Assembly: GCF_004375085.3 (NCBI RefSeq)
Contig: NZ_SNAQ03000010.1
Span: forward strand, 158,793-222,792
DNA length: 64,000 nucleotides
Source: Lewinella sp. W8
GTDB taxonomy: Bacteria; Bacteroidota; Bacteroidia; Chitinophagales; Saprospiraceae
Direction of reading: 5' to 3'
A model generated the notes under the pieces. It worked only from the letters and a program-made list of their open reading frames with translations. It ran no database searches and was not told the origin of the DNA. This document shows positions 37,504-44,378 of the stretch, piece by piece; position 1 is the first letter of the stretch, and each line of letters starts with the position of its first letter. The translations under genes and the position numbers were made by a program.

Positions 37504-38370
37504 CTAAGCCGATTGGGGTTCCGGATTGAGCCGCTCACCACAATACTTGCAGTGGATGGCGTCATCGTCGTGGCCCTCTTTGGTGCAGTACCGACAAACC
37601 TGGGTGTTGGTGCGCCGCTTCAGATTGACGGAGATCATTTCGTTGGTAACGATGCCGGTGGGTACGGCAATGATGGCGTAACCAAGAATCATGACGATGG
37701 CGGACAGGAGCTGGCCGATATCCGTCTGGGGCGTAATGTCTCCGTAACCGACGGTAGTGAGGGTAACGATGGCCCAGTAAATCGACCGGGGAATGGAGCT
37801 GAACCCATCGTTTGTTCCCCCTTCAATCAGGTACATAATGGACCCAATCAGGACAACCAGCAGGCTGACCGCAAACAAAAAGACCGTGATTTTATTCCTG
37901 CTCGCGATCATGGCCCGGCGGAGCTGATCCCCTTCCACCAGGTATTTACCCAGTTTGAAGATTCGGAATACCCGCAGCAGCCGGAGGATGCGGATGATGA
38001 TGAGGTACTGGGTTCCCGCCAGTATCAGACTCAGGTAAGTGGGGATGATGGCCAGCAGGTCGATGATGCCGTAAAAACTCGTAGCGTACCGGATGGGGCG
38101 CACCGTAATGATGAGCCGCAGCAGGTATTCAATGGTAAAGATTCCGGTAAAGACCCACTCCAGAATGGTGAAAATACGTCCGTATTTCATCTCCCATTCC
38201 TCCACACTCTCGAGTGAGACGACCAGGACCGAAAGGAGGATCATGACGAGTAGGGCAACGTCGAAAAACTTCCCTTCGGGCGTGTCGGCCTCAAAAATGA
38301 TTTCGTGTAGTCGGTTCCGGATTTGGCGATTGGCCATAAATTCAGACTTGGGGGTTAAATGTAACGCCAT
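37504..38370 (-). CDS. Voltage-gated potassium channel with C-terminal zinc-ribbon
   Basis: A 288-residue ion channel of the Kv type with six membrane segments. S4 carries spaced arginines (IIRILRLLRVFRIFKLGKYL), and the pore has the potassium filter TLTTVGYGD. After the last helix comes a zinc-ribbon-like tail, CRYCTKEGHDDDAIHCKYCG, with two CxxC knuckles, which is unusual on a bacterial Kv channel and may bind metal or a partner. Candidate starts are ATG 38370 and ATG 38337 (MANRQIRNRL); the second fits the family better. It is divergent from the LytTR regulator gene. Confidence 0.9.
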   Translation of the reverse strand: MALHLTPKSEFMANRQIRNRLHEIIFEADTPEGKFFDVALLVMILLSVLVVSLESVEEWEMKYGRIFTILEWVFTGIFTIEYLLRLIITVRPIRYATSFYGIIDLLAIIPTYLSLILAGTQYLIIIRILRLLRVFRIFKLGKYLVEGDQLRRAMIASRNKITVFLFAVSLLVVLIGSIMYLIEGGTNDGFSSIPRSIYWAIVTLTTVGYGDITPQTDIGQLLSAIVMILGYAIIAVPTGIVTNEMISVNLKRRTNTQVCRYCTKEGHDDDAIHCKYCGERLNPEPQSA

Positions 38371-38400
38371 TGTGGGAAATCACGGAAGCGTTAAGGTGCT

Positions 38401-38472
38401 AACCTATTAGAATAAAAATGATATCTTTGTCAATAGGTTGCGGAAGCGCTTGCGGGTAAAGCCTTACCTTTG
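38401..38472 (+). promoter_or_regulatory. Candidate promoter region of the LytTR regulator gene
   Basis: Two Bacteroidota -10 words lie here: TATCTTTG (38422-38429) and TACCTTTG (38465-38472), the second 90 bp before the likely start. The first sits between 8-bp inverted repeats, aacctatt (38401-38408) and aataggtt (38432-38439), which could be a regulator site. No good -33 TTG is visible for either, so confidence is low. Confidence 0.3.
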
Positions 38473-38561
38473 CCACGCAAACACTTCACGGTCAACGTTC
38501 AAGGCCCGTTTTTCGGATCGTGCTTTCCATTTTGGTCTTTCGTTACCGCCCACAAGATAAA

Positions 38562-39335
38562 ATGCTAGATATGCTGCTTAACGCCGTTATAATTGAAGAT
38601 GAACGCAAGGGGTTGATTAATCTCAAGCACCTGCTCGCCAAGCACTGCGAAGACGTGGAAGTCATCGGAGAAGCGGACGGCGTAGAAAGCGGACTTAAAC
38701 TTTTACAGGAAGATCGTATTTCTCCTGATGTGGCTTTTCTGGACATCAATCTGCAGGACGGGAAGGTTTTTCAGCTGCTGAACCGCCTGGGCAAAATTGA
38801 GTTTGACATCATTTTTGTTACGGCCTACGATCAGTTCGCGATGAAGGCCTGCGAATACTCCAGTATCGGCTACATTCTCAAGCCCATCGATCCGGATAAA
38901 CTGGTGGAGGCCGTGGCCAGGGTTCGTCCCCAGCGGCAGGCCAGGACGGAGGAGCGGCTGCAGGTGATGCAGCAGTACACCAGCCATCCGAATTCGTTCG
39001 AGAAAATGTCCATCGCGGCCCTGGACGGTATTCATTTCGTGAAAATCCGGGAGATCGTACGCTTTGAAGCGGAAGATAATTACACCCATATTTTCATGGA
39101 AAACGGTCAGCGAATCACGGCTTCAAAGACCATCAAAGCCTACGAAGACATGCTGACGCCGTTTAACTTCTATCGGGTTCATAAACGGCACGTGATCAAC
39201 ATGAACTACATGAAAAAATTTGTCAAGGGAGACGGGGGGTACCTGATCATGGACGATGATATGCGCATCGAAGTGAGCCGCCGCCGCCGCCCTGCTTTTA
39301 TGACGCAACTAAGGATGTTACAAGAGGTTATGTAA
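38562..39335 (+). CDS. LytTR-family response regulator
   Basis: A 257-residue cytosolic transcription regulator. Residues 1-125 are a receiver domain: acidic pocket VIIEDE, phospho-acceptor Asp61 in VAFLDINLQDG, Thr in FVTAYD and Lys in YILKPIDP. Residues about 150-257 are a LytTR DNA-binding domain (HFVKIREIVRFEAEDNYTHI, FYRVHKRHVINMNYMK, VSRRRRPAFM). LytTR regulators bind direct repeats of about 9 bp whose centres lie 21-22 bp apart; just such repeats lie between this gene and the peptide gene that follows. The start is ATG 38562 or ATG 38571; the 271-residue frame begins with an unlikely TTG/GTG leader. Its kinase partner is the TPR kinase 330 bp downstream. Confidence 0.92.
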   Translation: MLDMLLNAVIIEDERKGLINLKHLLAKHCEDVEVIGEADGVESGLKLLQEDRISPDVAFLDINLQDGKVFQLLNRLGKIEFDIIFVTAYDQFAMKACEYSSIGYILKPIDPDKLVEAVARVRPQRQARTEERLQVMQQYTSHPNSFEKMSIAALDGIHFVKIREIVRFEAEDNYTHIFMENGQRITASKTIKAYEDMLTPFNFYRVHKRHVINMNYMKKFVKGDGGYLIMDDDMRIEVSRRRRPAFMTQLRMLQEVM

Positions 39336-39363
39336 ATAGTTCCAGAAATAATCTTATTTTTGG

Positions 39364-39412
39364 AGCGGTATTGTCAGAACACCCAGCGGTAATTTTCATG
39401 CTGTTGGCGGTT
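39364..39412 (+). promoter_or_regulatory. Candidate LytTR operator: three direct repeats 21 bp apart
   Basis: The word RGCGGTW occurs at 39364-39370 (agcggta), 39385-39391 (agcggta) and 39406-39412 (ggcggtt), so each repeat starts exactly 21 bp after the one before. That is two helical turns, the spacing known for LytTR-domain regulators such as ComE and AgrA. The last repeat ends 34 bp before the peptide ATG. That the neighbouring regulator binds here is inferred. Confidence 0.55.
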
Positions 39413-39446
39413 GAATCAAATTTTAACGTGATATAAGGATCTCTCT

Positions 39447-39596
39447 ATGACTCAGAACGGGAAGAAAACCATCGAAGAACTAAAGCGAGACCAAAAGGAC
39501 AAAATTTTGGATCGTAAGAGCATGGACCAGGTAACTGGTGGTAAGCGTCGCAGCAGTTGGCTGCGTCGTGTTTGTGGGGGCATTATGCCTCAGTAG
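39447..39596 (+). CDS. Double-glycine leader peptide (49 residues), candidate secreted signal
   Basis: A short ORF absent from ordinary long-ORF calling. It starts at ATG 39447 after a purine-rich aaggat and ends at TAG 39594-39596. The N-terminal 32 residues form a bacteriocin/pheromone-type leader ending in MDQVTGG (Gly31-Gly32), with hydrophobic residues placed as in GG leaders cut by C39 peptidases. The predicted mature part is 17 residues: KRRSSWLRRVCGGIMPQ, strongly basic with one Cys. It resembles ComC/Blp-type signal precursors and the GG-Bacteroidales natural-product precursors. It sits between a LytTR regulator and a LytS-type kinase, and its start lies 34 bp after candidate LytTR sites. 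No C39 exporter is in the window. Confidence 0.72.
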   Translation: MTQNGKKTIEELKRDQKDKILDRKSMDQVTGGKRRSSWLRRVCGGIMPQ

Positions 39597-39665
39597 ACTT
39601 TGCTTATTATTTGCCTTTCGTACCCTAAATGTTCGTTTGATTCCCGCGCCTAGCGCACCGAATTC

Positions 39666-41606
39666 ATGTCTTACCCATATTCTTCTCCCGCAGAGGTAGC
39701 CTCTCTGGAAGAAGTACTCGTCCGCACTAATGATGTTGAGCAGCGGGCGGACATCATCGATCAGTTACTCAACCAATACGTCTATACCCAACCGGCGAGG
39801 GCCCGACGGTTGCTTCGCGAACAGCATAGTCTGCTTCCCCAGGTCACCCACCAGGACTTTCAACTCCGCTACTACCTTCACCTGGCCAGCCTGGAAAGCC
39901 AGGAATATCAGTTCGAGCTTGCCCTCGAAGCACTGGAGCAAGCGCTGGAGGTCGTGGCCTCCCATGGCGATATTTCCGATAAAATCGAAGTGTATCTGGA
40001 CTGCGTGGGCACCCTGGTTAATCTCCATCAGATGGAGCGCGCGGGTGACTACTTTGATCGCTGTGAACGCCTCATGGAATCCTACCCTTCGGATCAGCTA
40101 AAGGCAAGAGCCCTGTGCCGCCACGGATTTCTGTACCTGCATTTTTTCAGTTACGCGAAGGCAACCAAGAAATTCCTGGAAGCCGATCAGCTGTTATCCG
40201 GTGGCACCTTCGACCTCAACCTGAAGGATCATTATTTCTATACCCTTGTCCATAGTGGGCTGGGAACCGTCTGGGCGAAGACCGATCAGGAGAAGGCCGT
40301 TACGGCCTTCCGCCGGGCGATTAACCGCTGCGAAGAAAAGGGGCTGGGGGCCAGGTTGCCCTGGCATCAGCTGAATCTCGGCAATGTGCTGGTGGGAATT
40401 CAGGACTACGAAAAAGCCGCGGGCTACTTCCAATCCATCATTGACAGTAGTGCCAACGGTAGCCAGGTGGCCCTCGCGGCCGCCAACGCCAACCTGGGGG
40501 TGTGTTACCTCAATATGGGGGAGCCGTCCGAGACGGTCAACCGTTTTTTTCTGCACGCCGAGAAAATCTTCCGGAGTGAGGAATCCCCGGACCGTTTTGA
40601 ATTGGCCAACATTGACTTTCTGCGGGCACAACTTCACTTCAAAGACGACGACATTCCCGCGGCGATCAATCAATTGATGGATACGCTGGGGCCCATCGAC
40701 CTCGAGCGAGATAAAAACAACCCGAATCTCATCGGCCTGACGGTTGATATCTATCAGTTCCTGGCGGAATGTTTCGCTACGATTGGCGACTATGAATCGG
40801 CCTACTTTCACCGCCTGAACTATGATGCTTGTCTGGAAATCTATCAAATTTTACTGGACGCCGAACGGCAGGCGCAATTTGAGGCGCAGTTCGATGCCGA
40901 AGCCCGGGAAAAGGAGACGGAGCGACTCAAACTGAAGGCCAGTCAACTGCAGTTGCGGGCGCTGCGGGCCCAGATGAACCCTCATTTTCTCTACAACGCT
41001 CTCAACAGTATTCAGTCCTTCATTTCCACGAATGACGCCAGCACGGCCTCGAAGTACCTGGCGAAGTTTGCGATGCTGATGCGCCGGAGCCTGGAGTATA
41101 CCAACAGGGAATACATTACGCTGGAAGATGAAATCCAGTTTCTCCGGGATTACCTGGACATTAATTGCCACCTGCGTTTTGAGGGTAAATTGACCTTCAA
41201 GATCGACGTTGACCCCGAACTGGAGGAAGACATCATTGGGGTGCCTACGATGATTCTCCAACCCTACGTGGAAAATGCCATCGAGCACGGTTTGCGGACC
41301 AGGGACCGGGGGCATATTTACGTTCAGTTCCTTACCATCAAAGACGACGATGAAAGCATCCTGGGCATCATTACGGATGATGGCATCGGCCGCGAACGGG
41401 TGAAGGTGATGCAGGCCGAAGACATCACCCGCCCTTATCACCAGTCACGGGGAACTGAAATTACCCAAAGCCGGTTGGCCATGCTGTCTTCCGAAGAGGA
41501 GGATCTCGTCATTGTGGATGACCTCAAGGATGAGGAGGGAACGCCATTAGGCACCAGAGTGACCATCAGAATTCCGGTCACGGACGTATTACCGCGTAGA
41601 AATTAG
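39666..41606 (+). CDS. TPR-containing LytS-type histidine kinase, cytoplasmic
   Basis: A 646-residue sensor kinase. Residues 1-385 are helical repeats of the TPR type (LALEALEQALEVV, AGDYFDRCERLMESYP, HQLNLGNVLVGIQDYEKAAGYFQ, LAAANANLGVCYLNMGEPSE). A coiled coil (residues about 400-430) leads to the His_kinase domain with phospho-acceptor His440 in RAQMNPHFLYNALNSIQ, and an HATPase domain with PYVENAIEHGL and DDGIGRERV. No membrane segment or signal peptide is visible, so it should be cytoplasmic. It follows the GG peptide by 69 bp and probably shares its transcript; it should phosphorylate the LytTR regulator upstream. TPRs commonly bind peptides or proteins. Confidence 0.92.
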   Translation: MSYPYSSPAEVASLEEVLVRTNDVEQRADIIDQLLNQYVYTQPARARRLLREQHSLLPQVTHQDFQLRYYLHLASLESQEYQFELALEALEQALEVVASHGDISDKIEVYLDCVGTLVNLHQMERAGDYFDRCERLMESYPSDQLKARALCRHGFLYLHFFSYAKATKKFLEADQLLSGGTFDLNLKDHYFYTLVHSGLGTVWAKTDQEKAVTAFRRAINRCEEKGLGARLPWHQLNLGNVLVGIQDYEKAAGYFQSIIDSSANGSQVALAAANANLGVCYLNMGEPSETVNRFFLHAEKIFRSEESPDRFELANIDFLRAQLHFKDDDIPAAINQLMDTLGPIDLERDKNNPNLIGLTVDIYQFLAECFATIGDYESAYFHRLNYDACLEIYQILLDAERQAQFEAQFDAEAREKETERLKLKASQLQLRALRAQMNPHFLYNALNSIQSFISTNDASTASKYLAKFAMLMRRSLEYTNREYITLEDEIQFLRDYLDINCHLRFEGKLTFKIDVDPELEEDIIGVPTMILQPYVENAIEHGLRTRDRGHIYVQFLTIKDDDESILGIITDDGIGRERVKVMQAEDITRPYHQSRGTEITQSRLAMLSSEEEDLVIVDDLKDEEGTPLGTRVTIRIPVTDVLPRRN

Positions 41607-41725
41607 GGGAGACTTTTTCCGTGCTCAACGGTGAGGATTTGCTTCGGGTTAAATTCCATTTGGGCACGCAGTGCGGGTGCCAGCTGCTTGCCGAAGGAGC
41701 AGAGAATGGCAGAACGGAGGAGCAT
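41603..41725 (-). CDS. Possible 40-residue ORF, doubtful
   Basis: A short frame from ATG 41725 to TAA at 41603-41605, overlapping the kinase stop by 3 bp: it opens MLLRSAILCSFGKQLAPALR and ends with TVEHGKSLP. No ribosome binding site is obvious and the product has no recognised family. It may be a remnant of a longer gene or chance. Confidence 0.15.
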   Translation of the reverse strand: MLLRSAILCSFGKQLAPALRAQMEFNPKQILTVEHGKSLP

Positions 41726-41759
41726 AAAATAAGAAAGGACTACCTGGATTGGCAGTCCT
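41724..41759 (-). terminator. Candidate intrinsic terminator of the beta-helix gene
   Basis: Read on the minus strand, aggact and agtcct form an imperfect stem (extended by gcc/ggt) followed by a T-rich tail (ttcttatttta). It lies about 30 bp after the beta-helix gene stop. Confidence 0.55.
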
Positions 41760-41790
41760 CTCGATTTGATCGACTTTATGAATCTTGAGA

Positions 41791-42792
41791 TTACTTTCTG
41801 CGCTTGGTGGGAGAAAGGTTGCCTCCACCATTTTCTTTGGCTTGTCTTGAAATAGACACACTGATACCCAGATCAGAAACGTCGTTACCGATGACGGACA
41901 GGTTACCGACGAAGGAGCATCCCTCTAGCACGGGCTCACATTCGCCGTTATCATTGTCCAGGTTATAGATGGCCGCGCCGTTGAGTGTGGAGAAATTATT
42001 GACGAAGGCGCAGGAAATGATCAGTGGGCGGGCACTTCCGTTGGCGCCGTTGTTGGTCATGCCAGCTCCGGAATTGCTGGTGTTGTCTTCGAAGTGGCAG
42101 TTGCGGAAGATCGGGCTGGCGTCTCCTTCCACTCCCTGGTTGTATACTGCACCACCGTTAAAGTCGGCCTTGTTTTCCGTAAAGATGCAGGACACGAAGG
42201 AGGGTCGCCCACCGTCCACGTAGATGGCGCCGCCGTTGTGGGCAAGATTATTTTGAAAGGTGCAATTGTAGATCATGTGGGTGCTGGCACTCGTTCCGTC
42301 GGAGGCGATGTAGAGTCCGCCACCGGCACTGTTGGCCGAAAAGCCTTCCAGGAAATTCCGGGCAGTACCACCACTAACGACAAATCCGTCCAGGGTGCTG
42401 CCGTAATCCCCTCTGGAGTTAAGGCGTACTACCGTATAGGCGTTATCGGCAGGCTGTCCGGGCTGACCAAGGTCTCCGGAGAGAACACTGCGAATGGCCG
42501 GGTCGCGATCATCCATGCTGTATTCATGCCCCTGGAAGCCACCGTAGAGATGTACCCCTGCTGGCACCGTGAAGCTTTCGTTCCGGTCATTGGTGGCGGA
42601 GGTCAGGTAGGTACCCTGCAGGACAAAAATTTCGTCTCCGGCCTGCGCATTTGACAGGGCGGTGTGGAGAGCGGTAGCGGTTGCCCAGCTGTCACCAACA
42701 GCGTTGTTGCCTCCCATCGGGGACACGTAAATCCGGCCAGCCGCGAGGGCTGAGGAAAGGCAAACCAAAATTAGCAGAAGAGTATTTTTCAC
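41791..42792 (-). CDS. Secreted right-handed beta-helix protein
   Basis: A 333-residue exported protein. The signal peptide is KNTLLLILVCLSSALAAG; next comes the opening RIYVSPMGGNNAVGDSWATATAL, found at the head of Bacteroidota polymorphic beta-helix proteins, and coils with refrains NCTFQNNLAHNGGAIYVDGG, CIFTENKADFNGGAVYNQG and CHFEDNTSNSGAGM. These stack into a right-handed beta-helix, as in pectate-lyase-like surface proteins. The C-terminus (SRQAKENGGGNLSPTKRRK) is basic and lacks a T9SS sorting domain, so it may be truncated or exported otherwise. Confidence 0.8.
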   Translation of the reverse strand: MKNTLLLILVCLSSALAAGRIYVSPMGGNNAVGDSWATATALHTALSNAQAGDEIFVLQGTYLTSATNDRNESFTVPAGVHLYGGFQGHEYSMDDRDPAIRSVLSGDLGQPGQPADNAYTVVRLNSRGDYGSTLDGFVVSGGTARNFLEGFSANSAGGGLYIASDGTSASTHMIYNCTFQNNLAHNGGAIYVDGGRPSFVSCIFTENKADFNGGAVYNQGVEGDASPIFRNCHFEDNTSNSGAGMTNNGANGSARPLIISCAFVNNFSTLNGAAIYNLDNDNGECEPVLEGCSFVGNLSVIGNDVSDLGISVSISRQAKENGGGNLSPTKRRK

Positions 42793-43257
42793 GTTTCAAT
42801 CCATTAAGCAATAGCACAGTAGAGTCAGCCGGTTATCGACTGCCGTCAAGTGAAAGCAAAATGGAAATACACAGATCGTACGGTGAACCCCGAAGGGAGC
42901 CCCGAAACGCAACGTGACCTTGTCAAAAAGCCTACGTCAAAAAATAAAATAGGAGGTGTAGATGCTTATCCGAAAATTGTCAAACGGTACAACCTTATCG
43001 GGTTGCGGCACTAAAATAGGTTTTTGTCCTCGGTTCAGCACCTTTCATCTATTAAAAAGCTTTTCTGCTTAGAAAACGGTAGGAAAAATAAAAGAAGCGG
43101 TAGTATGGAAAATTCTTTAAACCGTTGTAGATTAGCGGCGAGTTCGATTATATGAATTGGGATTAGAGCGGTCTTTCACTGAAGTAAAACCTGCGGCCAC
43201 GTGCGGCAGGTAGATTAATATTTATCTGAAATCACAAACCCTCCCAGGAATCCCAGC
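42793..43257. other. 465-bp divergent intergenic region
   Basis: This AT-rich gap separates the beta-helix gene (minus) from the PorP/SprF operon (plus). I see no ORF, no RNA gene and no long repeat. It should hold two divergent promoters, but no clear TAnnTTTG box with a TTG 19-21 bp upstream was found near the operon start. Confidence 0.4.
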
Positions 43258-44355
43258 ATGCACTTTCTCAATATCCCTCGTCAACTATTGAATATGCTTT
43301 TTCCCCGGCTTGCCCTCGTGGCATGTGTGACCACTTTTATGCTGTCTGGGTTAAGTGGTCAGGATTTTCACTACTCCCAATTCTACAATAATCCCCTTCA
43401 CCTGAACCCCGCACTTACCGGGATCTTTGGTGGTGACGTCAGGATGATGGGCAACTACAAGTCTCAGTGGGCGGACGTCCCCGTAGACTATAAGACGGTA
43501 ACTTTAGCGTACGACCGGAAGTTCCTTAACGTCACGAAGGACAATGGCTTCTTCTCTGCGGGGGGAGCCTTTAATTACGACCGGGCGGGCGACAGCCGGT
43601 TTACCTGGGCCAACCTGGATCTTAACGGTTCCTACACCAGGATTCTCTCCTCGCAGATCGCGGTTTCGGTGGGGGCAAAAGCTGCCTTGATTCAGCGGTC
43701 TTTTGCCGATGACAACCTGCGCTTCGACGCCCAGTTCGACCCCGACGCCGGTATTTTTGATCCTACCCGGTCGAATCTTGAAGATTTGGGCAACGACAGT
43801 AATCTCTTCCCGGACTTCAGTGTGGGAATAAATTTGCGGTTACAGGCCAAGCAAACCAGCGACATCGTTTACAAAAATGACCGCCGGACCCGCCTGGATC
43901 TGGGGGTCGCGCTGCATCATATTTTCGCGCCCGATCAGGCCTTCTTTGACCTGGAGTCTGTGCCCCTCGAAAGAAGGTTGAGTCCCTACGCCATTGGCGT
44001 CTTACAGGTCCTTCCCCGGGTAGACGTGGTGGGAGCCATTACCTACCAAAACCAGGGAGCCTTTTACGATGAGTTCGTCGGGACCCTCGGTGGACGGGTC
44101 TGGATCAAGAACTCAGTGGCCAAGCAGGTGAGTCTGATGGCCGGCATGGGTTTACGAAGAGATTCCAACCAGGATGCCTACTGGCCAACCTTTGAGATTT
44201 CCTACAACAACTGGAAGGTGGGCCTTAACTATGACTTCAACACCAGTGAATTTGATATCGCAACGGAAAACCGGGGGGGTATGGAGCTTTCTGTACAGTA
44301 CATTATCCGTAAGGTGAAGCCACTTCCCGAATTTAAGATTTGCCCCCTCATATAA
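43258..44355 (+). CDS. PorP/SprF family T9SS outer-membrane protein, copy 2
   Basis: A 365-residue beta-barrel. After the signal peptide (LALVACVTTFMLSGLSGQ) comes the family opening DFHYSQFYNNPLHLNPALTGIFGGDVRMMGNYKSQW, then barrel strands and the closing aromatic strand pattern NNWKVGLNYDFNTSEFDIAT. It starts at ATG 43258, or at ATG 43294 nearer the signal peptide. It heads a tight run with the PorE-like gene (23 bp) and the 2381-residue adhesin (31 bp), so the three are very likely one operon. By analogy with SprF and SprB, this barrel should serve that adhesin at the T9SS. Confidence 0.9.
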   Translation: MHFLNIPRQLLNMLFPRLALVACVTTFMLSGLSGQDFHYSQFYNNPLHLNPALTGIFGGDVRMMGNYKSQWADVPVDYKTVTLAYDRKFLNVTKDNGFFSAGGAFNYDRAGDSRFTWANLDLNGSYTRILSSQIAVSVGAKAALIQRSFADDNLRFDAQFDPDAGIFDPTRSNLEDLGNDSNLFPDFSVGINLRLQAKQTSDIVYKNDRRTRLDLGVALHHIFAPDQAFFDLESVPLERRLSPYAIGVLQVLPRVDVVGAITYQNQGAFYDEFVGTLGGRVWIKNSVAKQVSLMAGMGLRRDSNQDAYWPTFEISYNNWKVGLNYDFNTSEFDIATENRGGMELSVQYIIRKVKPLPEFKICPLI

Positions 44356-44378
44356 TAATCCCGGAACTACCTGATACT

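Noticed and set aside
41649..41861. A 70-residue minus-strand frame crossing the beta-helix gene end
   Set aside because: It overlaps the terminator and a coding tail, has no ribosome site, and its product is unlike any family.
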